Shown here: piece after piece, positions 46,501-59,045 of the stretch | Position numbering within the stretch: position 1 is the first letter of the stretch | How the letters are laid out: every line of letters starts with the position of its first letter | Source: Andrena cerasifolii | Lineage: Eukaryota; Arthropoda; Insecta; Hymenoptera; Andrenidae | DNA: 64,000 bases | Reading direction: 5' to 3' | NCBI RefSeq assembly: GCF_050908995.1 | Contig: NC_135120.1 | Span: 15,389,433-15,453,432 of the forward strand | Notes under the pieces: generated by a model | Database searches by the model: none | The model's input: only the letters and a program-made list of their open reading frames with translations | What the model was told of the DNA's origin: nothing | Position numbers and translations under genes: made by a program

Positions 46501-48695
46501 GAAACGCAGTTTCCTCATTTCGATTTCTGTCAGAATCGCAGATAATGCTGGACAATGCCGCCATTCAAGCGGAATAAGAGAGAGGGATAGGAGAAGAGAA
46601 AGGAAGACATAGAAATTGAATCGGGCCCAAACACGGAACATATGGGGAAGGCAAGCAGCGAGTAAGAAATCTGCATGAGGGCTGGCAATAAATTAGTAGC
46701 AGACTGCTGTTTGGTATCGTTATTTATAGTCGGCCCGGTCGTTTACATGGAACGATAACATTGTCGCTTGTTCACCGCCGAATAGCGTTGCCTCGCTTTC
46801 TTGACAATGCCTACTTTAACGTATCGTGCGTCTGTATCGGTCGAGGTTCACCCTTGATTGCTCGAGCTTCCGCAAATTAATGAGCGATAGCTTTGAGCTG
46901 GCCGTCCCGCGGCTGCTTCCCCGTCTCGACATTATCTCCCGCTGTTTCCTCTGATTAAATTATTCATTGAACCACCTTGACCTTCTGGCTTCCGGCGAAC
47001 GCGCTCGAAGTGGAGCATGTGGCCGGTCTGCCACTCTGGAACTTCGGTCTTCGTTAAGCAACGGTTCTTATTGTTGATGCGAGCTTCATTGACTTATAAT
47101 TTAACTCCAAAGGTGAGCTGAGCTGATTTGGTATGCATGGCGCAATGTATGTAACACGTGGGTAACATTTTAGGAACGAGTTCAACGTTTCAAAGTAATG
47201 AAGTAAGTATGCATTTGCACAGAAAAGTTTGGAATTCTTAGGTGATTTAAGAAGGGTAGGGATTTTGTGGCAAAATAAGTCAATTTAAGTAACTTTTCTG
47301 TGTGATGAGATATTGAAGTAGATTGAAATAGAAATGATATTAGAAAAATTTACACGTGACATGATTGTAATGGGCGATTGTAACACATTGTGGGTAAATA
47401 GAAAGAGGCGAAGATATAGTCATTTATATTCCAGCGATAAATAACGTAATGTTTGATTGAATATCAATAATAATTTTCAGAATAACTTGCACGTATCTAT
47501 GACTTCATATGTATTTCAAAATACTTGGGGCATTCTACGTCAAATCGATCACATTTTGTACTTGGTATCGAGGGTTTCGATAACATCGAAATGCGATGTA
47601 CTCCGCGTGAAATTAGGGCAAGTCTGAGCCATCATTTTCCTGATTTCAAATTTGTTTAAAAACTACACGTCGTCGATATTTGCAATTTTTGCCCATTTTC
47701 TCGTAAACGATTTCTCCACACGAACTTTCATCTCCAGAACCGTCGATCACATGAATTTCGATCTTCTACTATTTTAGCCGAGAAGGATTTCCATATGTAA
47801 GTAAATTTATTTCCATACATAGAACGTTCTTGCAACATTAATTTCAGTTTGACGCGGAATGTCCCGCTTTCGTCACCACGTGCATCTCTTTCCCCCCAAA
47901 AAGGAGGAGACCTCTTAAAAAGCCCTTTTCAAGTGTACACAAAATAAATCCACCTTCCCCTCGGCCAACAATCAGTCTGATCCTTGAGCAAACTTCGTAA
48001 TAAGTCTGACTTGCCCGTTGCGTGCCTCTGGTAACCGGAGATCCAGGATAAAATCTTGCATTTTCGAGGGAACGTGAAACGGATATCGGCTTCCTAAGTT
48101 TCAATCTTGATCCTTGGCAAATACACGCTTGGATCGGGGTCGTGTAACCAGGAAGCAACCCCTGTAAGAAGAGGCAAGCTCGTCACGTCGTTGACACTTG
48201 GAGTATATCTGTCTTCGGTGGGAGACGGTGTTTGTACGGAGCTTTCTTTCCCAAACGTGACTGGCTTATAATCGAAAGCCTCGCGCCAGCTTAAAGTGCT
48301 CCGCTACAACTGCGTGACCGGATGTTCCGACGAGGGTGAAAACGATCGAGTTTATTATTCCAACGACCCCGCCGACGCCGGCCACTCTTTCCACTCTCCG
48401 GAGCCCAACAGAGCGCAAAAACACTTGAGAACATGTGTCCTTATCCATGAAGGGGTTGCCACTGCAGTTTCTACCTCGAAATCGTATCCTTCTCGTGTAA
48501 CCCGCGCGAATAATATCGCGTTTCAATGGATTTCATGGAACAGAGTTGCGCCGCGTTTCTTCAGGCGTATCGTTGATACGTACGTGTTTTCTTTTCTTTC
48601 ATAATATGTAAGGCATTCTTGGGCGGTATTTATTAACGAATCACTTGCTCTGATGTTCAAGACGTCCTCCTTTGAGTGTTGTTGCTTTTTTCAGT
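43562..48695. other. Alternating CpG-rich and AT-rich DNA, no gene seen
   Basis: CpG-rich blocks lie at about 43680-44340, 45180-45730, 46380-46560, 46700-47050 and 47860-48560; the rest is AT-rich. The 46.7-47.0 kb block mixes CpG-rich words with TTATTTATAG, AAATTAATGAG and ATTAAATTATTCATTG, a pattern compatible with an enhancer. Solo transposon-end-like words occur near 43632 (complement TATACAGGGTGAACG) and 44530 (TTAACCCTTAACTGG). No partners were found. Confidence 0.4.
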
Positions 48696-48703
48696 GTTAT
48701 CAC

Positions 48704-48823
48704 TAGAGCTATGACTTTTTGATCAGACTATACCACAGACAATACTATATTCAATTGCTTGAAGTTATCCCGGGTAATGTCCGGGTACCCGAGTACCCGA
48801 CGGGTCAAAATGTAACAGCTCTA
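48704..48823. mobile_element. Very short hAT-type MITE
   Basis: The ends are TAGAGCTATGACTTTTTGA (left) and, on the complement, TAGAGCTGTTACATTTTGAC (right). Flanking 8-mers GTTATCAC (48696-48703) and GTTTTCAA (48824-48831) agree at six of eight positions, fitting an old hAT duplication. The interior carries GGGTACCCGAGTACCCG, a subterminal GGGTACCC repetition common in insect hAT elements. At 120 bp it keeps little more than its ends. Confidence 0.7.
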
Positions 48824-48831
48824 GTTTTCAA

Positions 48832-49970
48832 CTTACTTAAATCTACAAACAGATTTTCTGAATTTTCGTTACAGGCTCATAAAAAAAAGTTCAAAAAACG
48901 ACCTTTTCTATTCTTTTTTGCTATTCCGACCAAGTGCATTTTTTTTTTCAAAACGACGAATCACGTCACTTAGCAAACTAATCCTTCTAGCTTTTAAAAA
49001 AAACTCAAGTCGTTTGGATTAATTTTAAAAAAGTTATGCGATTTTAAAGAGTGAACGATTATAGATTACTAGATTACTTTTTACATAATCAAGTTAAACT
49101 AAATTGCTTTCTCAATCAATAGTAACACATGTCTACGAAAATCCTGCATAGGTATAAGCTAAGGAAGCCTGTTTTATAACTACCCTGGAATATTGTAGCT
49201 ACAGTTTTTTGCTGCACTGTAGTGTTCAAAGGAACCTTAAACTGCAGAATCACAGCGTACGCAGCGCGAAATTACGTTTCCTCTTCGAAGAGGAAAAATA
49301 GCAAAAGAAAAGGAAATTGTGTGCAGACGTCAACGAATCACGATTAGAAATGAATTACGTTAATACATCATGATAGGAATCGTGACCGAGCAAATCTGGG
49401 TCTCGTGCTTATTCCAACTTTCTCCTGCAGCGTACGCACATAATGAAAGAAAAATCTCGTTAGCATATCGCGGGCGAAGCAAACTCGGTCACCCTTAATC
49501 ATATCGTAATCATTTACAATTACACTCTCCCCCCATCGCGGCCGACGTTGATAAATGTTAATGAGGATAGCGCGTAAATCCCCCTAATTCCGAATGGGAA
49601 ATTTAAATGGGAAAGAAAGCGGTAGGTAATTAAACACGGTGATTGACACTAGGAGTTCTGTAAATGAAGATTCTTTTAATTAAGGCCACACCTTGTGTAC
49701 ACCTTGGAGCTTTTACCTCTTGTCGAACGTCGTCGAGCTTATTTTCGGAGATGTTTGCGACTCACTGCCCGAACAAATTCTGCGTCAACTACTGGCGAAG
49801 TGTGTTCAGAATTTTAAACATTCAGTTGCTCCTTTCCACAAGCCTGATTCAGTTCGTTGAAGGAGAAAGCATAGAATTATGCTGTTTCATGTTCCTACAG
49901 TGTTTAGTATATTTCAATATTTTCTAAAATGCTTGCAACAGTTACGCAGACATTTCTATGAATGTGACAT
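48832..49970. other. AT-rich DNA, then a CpG-rich regulatory-looking patch
   Basis: From 49430 to 49640 the composition becomes CpG-rich with embedded homeodomain-type words (AGTTAATT-like, TGTTAATGAG, TAATTAAAC). There is no gene. The plus-strand frame 49664-49927 has no recognisable family. Confidence 0.4.
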
Positions 49971-50136
49971 TAGGGTGGTCCTTATTTATACGTGCCGAAT
50001 TTTTTTTTCGTATTTCTTCGCTCTCACCCCCTTAAAGCCTGCTGGGCTTTTTCGGGGAATATTTTTTCTATGAAATGGAAACATATTAGGGGATGAGAGC
50101 AAAAGAAATCGCTTGTCGAAAATAAGGGCCAACCTA
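49971..50136. mobile_element. Small MITE with GGGTGG/GGTTGG ends
   Basis: The left end reads TAGGGTGGTCCTTATTT and the right end, on the complement, TAGGTTGGCCCTTATTT. Inverted similarity continues inward (CGAATTT / GCGATTTC and TCGCTCTCACCCC / TTGCTCTCATCCCC), so the whole 166 bp can fold. TA borders both sides, suggesting a mariner-type insertion, but AT or longer duplications are equally compatible. No protein is encoded. Confidence 0.6.
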
Positions 50137-52279
50137 ATGCGACATCCTAAGAACTACGATTTCTAGGCTAATACTATCCTCATAAAGAAACATGTCTCCT
50201 TCAACTACACAGCCTCCTCTGCTTTAACCGCTTCCTATCCCGAAATAGAAATATCCAGGAAACATTCGAAACGTCGTGTCAACTTTCTTCACCCTTCCCT
50301 CCAATTAACCAAAGCTGTACAAGATATCGAACACAGATCACACCTAAAGAGCAATGAAACTACAGCGACGATAGCTGCAACATTCCTTTCCAGAAGCTTC
50401 CCGCGCAGCTTCAGCATTACTTCATTCCACGCTCATTCGTATGAATTTTGAAGGTTCACCGTAAAGTCTCGTTAAGCGAACGAGCTTCTTCCGTCGTAAA
50501 AATAAATTCTCAGCTGAACAATGTCTGAAACGCCCTCCCCGCCACGGTGCAAGTTTCGCTCAGGTAGACGCGGCGCGCGTAAAAAATACGCGTGGGGGGA
50601 TGAAATCGATCGTAGAAGCGGATTAAGCTCAGCGTGCCACCGTAAAAATGTGCTTCTCCACTTTATACATACTTTACCCGCGCACGCGGCATCTCTCACG
50701 CACTCTGTTCCTGCGCCGCTTTCGGTAATGCAACCATAAATAACAAAATAGCCCGGGCAAGCCCCGGTGCTCGCACGAAAACGCCACCCTGCTGTATCAC
50801 AGCACGGGACGGCCGTTTCTTCGCAGATGTCCCCCTGCGTGGCAGCTACGACGAGCAACTATATAAATGATCCATCGAGATTCGCTTGATGGATGCACCG
50901 ATTTATTCTCAGAGCTGTTGGAAACCCGGGTGTGAAACATTCATGGACCGATTATACTTTAAGGGTATAATGATTTCGGTAATATTTTCTCAAACAACTA
51001 AATCCTTCTGGGGAGAGTGAAATTATCTAATAAGGAAACTTCGGTGACCCGTAAATCTCGAGTTTTCTTAAACTTTGCTGGTTTGTGGGGGACCTCAACA
51101 GAAGTATTAGATAATTTTTTTGTACTACAATCTGTAAGAATAGCCCAATTATTGCGGTTACTATATATCATTAAGAGCGGAATCTAGTATCTTGTTATAA
51201 CAAGAAACATCACCGAGTTCGTACGCTCAGATTCTGATCAAACTTTGCTGGCAGGGGTGGCGAATGCATTTCAGTATTTCCATATTAATGGAAAATTGGA
51301 TATTTGATACGATTCGTGGAACAGTAATTGAAGTACATACATTGATTCCACAGGAGATACATTTTGCAAAGATGCGAAAGAATGAAAAGATAATACTCAG
51401 GAGGGCACAGACAAAGTAAATGAGAAGTTTCGTACAATATCTACGCACGATTCTTCGCAAAACATAAGCGAATCAATGAAAACAAATTAACCATTTTGTA
51501 TGCAGCGTTTTTAATAAGTTGAGCGCTTAAAATGGAATTCTCGTGCAGTGAACCATCGATGCAAATAAAAAATCAGAGCACGGCGCAGGTGGATGAACGC
51601 GTAGAGTGCATTTTAATAGCTTGAAAAAGCTGCGTCGAAATTATTACAAAAGATTAAAAGTATCCACTTTGTTTAGTTCGTTACTGCAAGACTAATTGAA
51701 TCATTGATACCGAATAACCGAATAAACATTTGTGCCGCCCGCTAGGAGGCAAGTGAAGAGACGCGTCACAAATAATAGTATTTAATACGCGTCATTTTTG
51801 CAGCTGGGAGCTCAAGGTGGAGCGATAAATATTCAGTATTTTCTGAAGAAGATCTTGCACAGAAATCTAACAAAGTGGATTTGAATTACCTAATCTGTTT
51901 TTAAGAGAATAATTGTGCTACAGTCATTTTCTCTTATCACGCGTTCCCACTGCATAAATCTTTCAATACCATCATCCAGTTGTAACAAAGGAAGCTTAAA
52001 ATTGCTACTCACTCATTCTATTGATCCTCCTGGTATATTCGTCTATTTCTCTATCCCCCCTTATAAAACATACATCACTGCAGAATGCTGTTCCTCCACG
52101 AAACGGTACGATTCCTTCATCTGTCAGCCTATATTTAAAATCTGGAGCAGTCAATCGTAATATTCCCGACAGTAGGTTGAATTATTATATATGCAATCCA
52201 CTACGCCACTTAAATTGTCCCCGTCAAAGTTGAAACCTCGAGGTAATTAATCTATTTGCCAGAGAAGGGTGAACTCATT
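50137..52279. other. AT-rich DNA with one CpG-rich patch, no gene
   Basis: A CpG-rich patch at 50520-50840 has overlapping frames on both strands without motifs. The other parts are AT-rich and carry no signal I can support. Confidence 0.5.
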
Positions 52280-52500
52280 ATTATTTATTTATTTATTGAT
52301 GTACTCTTTGGTTCACAATAGTATATACAGGTAGTGAAGTAAAGAACAAAATGAGAAGTAAAAATAAAAGAGCGTCGCAAGTTTCGTAATTTGCGGTGTT
52401 AGGCAAAAGAGAGATAGAACTCTTAGATTCACAGTAGGTGCTCGTAGTTTGAAAAACTAAAGGAGCTCCGGAAAATCTATTCTCCCACACATTATATTGA
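52280..52500 (-). repeat. Possible LINE 3' tail with (TAAA)n
   Basis: On the minus strand a unique stretch ends GTGAACCAAAGAGTACATC followed by several TAAA units (plus-strand TTTA run at 52280-52297). The architecture parallels the candidate at 9849-9960 (CCAAAG, a short spacer, then TAAA units). No coding part is present. Confidence 0.35.
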
Positions 52501-55500
52501 ATAGGTACTGTCGAACAGACATTACTCCACGAACTTGCAGTGTTGAAAGACCACTGAGAATATTACTTTCGTCGTGGTAAGATCTGGGAATAGGAGTGAT
52601 TAGGCGCAGTGGGAGTAATTATGGGCCTTTCAGTCATGTATACAGAAATGTGTCCCATGCTCGTCACTGTATACAAGTGCGGTTTATCTTTCCATAGAAT
52701 GTACGACGCCGAGATACATTATACAGCACGCGTCATTCATCATCCACCGCGAATCGTCAACTGCGAGCGAATGGATTTGTCAATACTGATGATTTCGGTG
52801 TAAAGGACCACCCTGCTCGGGTCGAGCGGAAATGCCAGCATCGCGGAGGATTTCCAACCGTAGAAACGGACGCCTACAGAAATATCGGCTTATGTATGTC
52901 GCGAGTGCGACTATTTTCGGATGGTAAAACGCGCCCGCGAAACAGCGTCACTGAGAGGGCAACGAAAACGATGAAGATGACGATGGACGGTGGAAATCGG
53001 CCACCCAGCTGGCACGTTGTAATGACCTCAATGACTGAATACGCGGGACGAATAAAACCAAGGAGGGAATAGCGATCCTTTGAACGGGCCCCGTTGCTCG
53101 GCAATCTGTGAGGCGGCTGAAATATCTCGCGGCACAAAAGTAACGGCGGATTTCGACGCGATAAATCCAAACCGAAAATACACCTGTGACGAATCGCGGA
53201 TGTCGCGGGCGACGAAACGCTGTAAAGCCTCAAACGAGGTTAAATGTTTGCGAATAACTCTCCTCCCGCCTGTTAAAATTTGTCGCTCCCGCGATACTGG
53301 CGTGCCTATTTCTTCTGGCTTTTGTACGTAGAAATGTTCAGTCTTGAAAAGCTAAATGCTGTGCCTGGATATTGTGACTGCGAGGTGTTTCATTGGAATG
53401 CATCTGTACAGTAAGTGATTACTATTTGTGCGATTGCATCGTTTGAATTTCTGATAGCAGAGAATTTTTTAGATGAGAAGTTTGGATTTCTTTATGGGTG
53501 TTTTTGACATTCCAAGATCATTTGTGTGTCTTCAGGGGAGTGTTTATGGAAATAATTTGGTTTGAGAGCCATGTTAGGTTTAGGATAATTAAAGCTAATG
53601 TACTTGATTAATTAATGGAAGAGAATTTTAGGAGATAAGGTGATTTGATGGAACACTCATTCTTGGCCCAAAATTTCGAGAAAGGAGTGATTTTTCGTGA
53701 AGAAATACGTGTAATGATCATTGAAACTAGAGAATAAAGTGTTTCTACTTTCTATTTAGGTAAACTATATTCTCTTATTTCTTTAATAATTTCGAAATCA
53801 TCCGGACACATCAATTAATCATTGGACGACCACAGATCACAGATCCAAGGAATATTTATTAGCTACGAAAAAAACGACTGATTTAGCACCTCCTAGTGCC
53901 AATAAAACCATACCAAAATATCTCATACCTGCAGCACAAATAGGCTCCATTTTAAAGAAACGATTTGAATTCTAAATTCTAAAGGACGCTACGACGCTTG
54001 ACAGATGGGAATTGAGGGAAAAGGTAAGACTCGATTACGTTCCAACAGTACAGCACTTTGCTGTCGCGTGGTAATGAAATAAAGCACCAGTAACGTGACA
54101 ATATCACGCAATTAGTTTGCCGCGTAATGAATCGTTTCGCTGTGTCAGTCAGAATGCCAAGTCGTTGAAGGTATTTCACAAAAGCTGGCCGGTTGTGCGT
54201 GAAGGTCTACGAGCACTGTTACACGGATCCGTTGCTTGCCATCTATCGGTGTAGATGTTGCCAGACTCAGCGGCGCCTAATTTAATCACTAAGTAATTGT
54301 GTAATATCCAATTTGTAATGTAGGCTGCGTACCACTATGTTCCGCGCCGAGCCACTTCAGCGCGCATCTAAGCGTTCGCAAGCTGTGCAAGCCCGAATTA
54401 TTAGAGATGCGTACCACGCAGGCTGAGTTCGCGAAACGCGAATTTCGCGATTTCAGCATAACTTGAGCGAAAATGAAAATTTCGTAAGAGTAATTACTCT
54501 GGATCGCGTTGAATACCACTGCTCCCGTGTAACCACTTAAGCATTTAAATAAAAAAAACCGAGCGTGCAATTCACCTTTCTCGGCAGTTCCATTCCACTA
54601 GTTTCTTCCACTCGAACCTAATTCTTTTTATAACAGGTGGTAACTGAGATTCGTCTATATCACATTTATGCTTTATGAAATTTCTCACGTTCCTTCGAGG
54701 CAAGGGCAGTCTCTGCAAGCATTGAATGTTCATGATGTAACTGGAAAATTTAACAGAAATACGTGGGATAAATGGTAGGTAATGCTGTATTAGAAATAAA
54801 TTGAGAATGAAGAATAGATTTCTTTATTATCCTATGACTTTGAGAAAACTGAGTTAAAATTGAATGAACTAGTGCCTCAGTGCTAATCAGCTGCACACGC
54901 GCACCATTTACATACAAAATTATTCTCCTCGTAGTCAAAAATAAGACGAGCAAAATCCACCTGGGAATTTCATACAAAAGTCGACCTGCCTGCTATTGCA
55001 CCACGATTCCCATCCAGCAGTCTTCATAACTCACGACGCACGCTTTATTAAGAGATTCCTGGGAACCCGGACGCTATGTTTCAGTAGAGTTCGAAAAGCT
55101 CGGTCCAACAAAGGGAAAGTTTACAATCGGCTGATTATTCTTGCTACCGTTTACTTTGCCGAACACGTGACTATGCGTGTCCAAGGAAAGTTCGGATTAC
55201 GGAGCGAAACGATCGTTATCTCTATGCGAAAATTCGTTTCGCCTGAAAGGTGTGCCGCATGGGAGCCACTATTTTTACCCGTAAGCAGCGATATCCCCGT
55301 GATAGTAAACTTCACGGTTCGTTTTCGAAGTTCAAGCTGCGATGTATCTCTGACACATCCTTGTCTTCCCCGTTTCTATTTTCGCAAGTGACTGCTGCTC
55401 GATATTGCTCAACTCGAGGGGAATGGATTGAAACAGACCGGCCCGATTCCTGCTCAGCCTGTGCTGCCACCACGCACTTGACACGAAGTCTGGGCTCACT

Positions 55501-55503
55501 CTA
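52501..55503. other. Mixed DNA with a CpG-rich block at 52.7-53.3 kb, no gene
   Basis: The 52.7-53.3 kb block contains CpG-rich words interspersed with motif-like strings but no supported frame. From 53340 to 54980 the DNA is AT-rich. 55000-55500 is moderately CpG-rich with a 131-codon plus-strand frame (54996-55391) of unremarkable content. Confidence 0.45.
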
Positions 55504-55726
55504 CAGTGGAATCTCGATAATCCGAGGTGGAGGCAGTTAAGAATCATTCTCATTATCTGCCTCCGCTGTCAACGGTTTGGCACGGTGACATTAACATTCT
55601 CTGTCATCATTTCGCCAAAGAAAATTAAATCGCGATAGCTTCATTGGAACGCGACCTTGAATTAAGCGGATATCGGTTTAAGCAAGGTTTCGATTAAATG
55701 AAACTTGGTTTACTCAGGTCCCACTG
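55504..55726. mobile_element. pogo-like MITE
   Basis: The ends are CAGTGGAATCTCGATAATCC (left) and, on the complement, CAGTGGGACCTGAGTAAACC (right). TA flanks both sides (55502-55503 and 55727-55728). CAGTGGAACCTCGATAA-type TIRs with TA duplication are typical of insect pogo elements. Internal strings such as ATTAAGCGGATATCGG near the right end resemble subterminal repeats of that group. 223 bp, non-coding. It could have been mobilised by a transposase like the one left as a relic at 33749-33940, but no direct link is visible. Confidence 0.75.
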
Positions 55727-55931
55727 TAGTGGTGTACAGTATATTAAAATTCCACTTGGTTTTTCAGTGATAGCGATTTCCACAAAGCGTAAATAATGTT
55801 TGAAAGGAGGTGAGATATGAAGATTGATTAGTGTCAGAAAATGTAGGATTCAGTCTTTATATTCTGTACTCACTTTTCTTTTAGATTGTAACTGGTAAGT
55901 GGTAAGTAACTTACCAATTTCACATTCCAGT
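55727..55931. other. Short AT-rich spacer between two MITEs
   Basis: It contains a small direct repetition TAACTGGTAAGTGGTAAGTAAC around 55889-55910, which also forms a short inverted match with CTTACC. Nothing else was seen. Confidence 0.5.
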
Positions 55932-56174
55932 CAAGGGCGTCCGGAAACTGTTTTCATTCAACTTTGGGACGGTGGTAAAGTAAAATATACCCCTCTTTCT
56001 TTTTGACCCATTTTCTAGTGCCAATTTAATTAAAAAGTATATCCGAAATTTAAAAATATCCCCTTTTTTAGTATAAACTTAATAAAGATCTGTTTTGAAA
56101 ACTAAACAATTTTTTCTCAGAAGCTAGAGAGGGGGGGCAACTGCCCCTTTTGCATCTCCCTCCGGACGCCCATG
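55932..56174. mobile_element. hAT-type MITE
   Basis: The ends are CAAGGGCGTCCGGAAAC (left) and, on the complement, CATGGGCGTCCGGAGGG (right). Flanking 8-mers ATTCCAGT (55924-55931) and ATTCTAGT (56175-56182) match at seven of eight positions, the hAT target duplication. The right half contains GGGGGGGCAACTGCCCC, a local palindrome seen next to such termini. 243 bp, no protein. Confidence 0.8.
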
Positions 56175-56182
56175 ATTCTAGT

Positions 56183-58492
56183 ACAGTACACATGGCTGAT
56201 CAAATTCAAGCCATTTATTACTAAAAAAGAAGTTAAGAAGAATATAGCCTGTCTTCCACACTTCAGAGATTTATATTCATAAAATTCTAAGAAGGAACCA
56301 ACTGCAATTAATATTAATCTTGCTGAATACTACCAAATGAAGTAAATACTGCAATAAATCCAACTCTACTATGAGTTGTTATATATGACTACGAATATGT
56401 AACTAAAAATGAATCCCAAAACCAAACGAATAGTCCATCAATTACTTCGAGCACCACAGCACGTGTCACATACTTTCCACCCCACGAAACCATCTTCAAA
56501 ACAGTGTCAACTATCTCTGAACAGTCTGAACACTTTATTCCCTCCCGCAGTACAAATTACAGACACCACTTTACGATTTCTTTCGCCACGTTGGTGTCGC
56601 AACTACCTCGCTGCCTCCCACAGAATTCCCCAAGGAAACTCGTCGCGTCAGGTCAGACGGCCGATCCTCCGGCGTTTTGACTTCTTTTCCTCGTTCGCGC
56701 GCTGTTTGCGCACGCCCTAGTCGCGTGAAGAGTTATAGGAATATTTGTCGAAAGCCCCCGGGCCCGTAGGAACGTGTCGACGTTCGTCGTGCGTGTTGTT
56801 ACACGCCCGCGCGACGGCGGACGGAGAGGATTCATTCTTTTCCCGAAGAAAGGGGACGAAAAAAAAAATGGTTGGACGGACAGGGACATCGGCGGAAAGG
56901 CTGTTTGCTTAGGATGCGCCCCAAAAACTGGGTGGTAAAAGCGACGCGACTCGTCGAAACACTCGGAGCGGAGTCACGACTTACGTCGAGTCTGGGAAAC
57001 GTTTCGGATAATGCATCGAGGCCGCCGCGAGAGTCAATATTTTCATTATTCCACGAGGGCCGCGCGTTTCGGCACGTCGAAACCAGCGAGGAAGCAGCCG
57101 CGAAAGATTCCACTGATTTTTTTGCCACCCTTCGACCCGCCCCCTTTCGCCGGAAGAAATAGCGTTGCTTGTTCTCCTCTTTTTATTTGACCCTCTGTGA
57201 ATATTTCTCTTCTGCCGTAACGCTGCGGGAAGAGAGGTCAAAGGATCTTAAAATATGAAGTGGCAGGGAGTTTGAGTACTTGAAAGTGGAAAGATTTGTG
57301 AACCAGATATTGTAGGTGGGTCGAGTTGAAGTTTGATGGTCTTGTTAATTAATATTTTGAGTAGAAGTGGGGTTTGATGGGAATGGAGCTAAGAAGCGAG
57401 TTTGTGGGATGTAGGATGTATTGGAAGGGAATGTGGAGATTTATTTCTGGACTGTGCAGTAGTATGATACACGATGGATGAGTTATATTCGATGCAGTTG
57501 CCTTTAAGTGGCTGTGCACACCATTTCGTAGAACCGCTAACTCGAACTAAGAATCGTCTTCCATGGAGGTCTTTCGTTCCCTCGGCCTCCTAACATCCTC
57601 TTCCGGTCCCTTGTCACTCATTACTTACTTCCAGATGTTACTATCGTAATTTTACTACCTAATTATATAAGATGTTTTCACGATTTTGAGGGATACTGAG
57701 AATTAAGACGACGTTAGGATCAAGCAACATGCTTCTTCGATATGTGTTTGAAATATTTGCGCGTAGGTATTAGTTAGCATGGTGCACGAGCTGTTTTGTT
57801 TTTTCATTTCAGGGTTTTTGAATGAACAGTATGAAATAGTTTCAATGAGATGTGTGAAATGCAGCTGAATATAATAGGAAGGGAAGATTATTATTAAATA
57901 AATATCATGCATATTTTTTATTTAAGATGATACATTTTTCAGAACAGACATTTTAATAGTTTTAACATGTCCTCTTAATTGTTTGCAATTGTGCATATTC
58001 ACTGATTAAAAAATCACATGAGTTTGGACAGGGAATAAATATTTCTTATGTTACAATTCCATGCAATGTTTAGTTACTCGAAGAAGCAAATTAAAAAGAA
58101 CTATATTTTTGTCCAAATTCTATTTCTTCTTTTTCAAATTAAATATTCTTCATCACTGGTTAATGCTAAAATAGCCAACGCACTCAGCTTCTATCCCAGA
58201 GACGTAGACACCCTCCATTATTGCAGTTTACAAAACCTGAAAACTCTGCCCACTTTGTTTTTAAAGTAAAAGCACAGCAGTTGACCAACCATTCTGCTCA
58301 TGGGCCACTTAAAAATTACCCTTCTCTGGGCATTAACTCTAATTTCATACTAATTCTCTTCCTTACTCTAATTAGACTTACTTACTCTATTTTTCAACGA
58401 GCTTCCTCATATCCCCAATAAACAGATGAATATTTATTGGAATGCGTTTCGTCGAATGCGTAGCTAAGCAGAAGAGAAAATAATGATATTTA
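56183..58492. other. CpG-rich block (56.4-57.2 kb) then AT-rich DNA, no gene
   Basis: The CpG-rich block has open frames in several phases on both strands (for example 56409-56720, 56832-57128, 56872-57162). Their arginine/serine-rich products show no motif, and opposing frames of similar length point to composition rather than coding. From 57250 on nothing was seen. Confidence 0.5.
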
Positions 58493-58496
58493 TTAA

Positions 58497-59041
58497 GGGT
58501 TTACATACACCTAGAATGGTCGAAAAAGTCGATTTTTCCAATAAAGAAATCGCAGATGCTACAACATCAAAGGAAGATAAATTCTATGGCCCCGGAATCG
58601 ACGTTTTTCTGTAAGTTCAAAAAAAAATTTTCTCACTTTAACCTGCCCCTTAAACTTTAAACGCTGTTTTCTCAAAACTACGTTTTTCATAACGGTGCCA
58701 ATGATATTCCAAAAACTACTGAACCGATTTGAATGAAACTTGGCACGATTATTTCTCACATCAATGTTTAGTCCTTACCGTATAGATTTTTTAAAACCCA
58801 TAGTTTGTTTTTAATCATTAAAAATTTTAATAAATTATTTTTCTCAAAGTGAATTTTAAAGTTCAATCACATTGTTTGATAAATACTATCATAAAGATTT
58901 GTCGTAATTTCCTTTTTTAAAAATACTTTTTAAATCAAAGGCTTTTGAGAGTATATTTCGATTTTAGATTAACAAAATTACTTAAGGGTAAAAAAATCAT
59001 AAAAGTGCCCCCTTTTCACGGTCTTAGGTGTATGTAACCTC
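58497..59041. mobile_element. TTAA-flanked MITE with GGTTACATACACC ends
   Basis: The ends are GGGTTTACATACACCTAGAA (left) and, on the complement, GAGGTTACATACACCTAAGA (right). TTAA lies directly outside both (58493-58496 and 59042-59045). TTAA duplication suggests piggyBac or Kolobok; the G-rich start fits Kolobok better, but a 2-bp TA duplication cannot be excluded. The interior contains ACTACTGAACCGATTTGAAT and TTCTCAAAACTACG, phrases common in insect non-autonomous DNA transposons. 545 bp, no protein. Confidence 0.7.
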
Positions 59042-59045
59042 TTAA

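Noticed and set aside
47520..47815. GGGGCATTCTACGTCAAATC as start of a dispersed element
   Set aside because: It looks like a repeat opening, but no matching inverted end was located and no duplication is visible.
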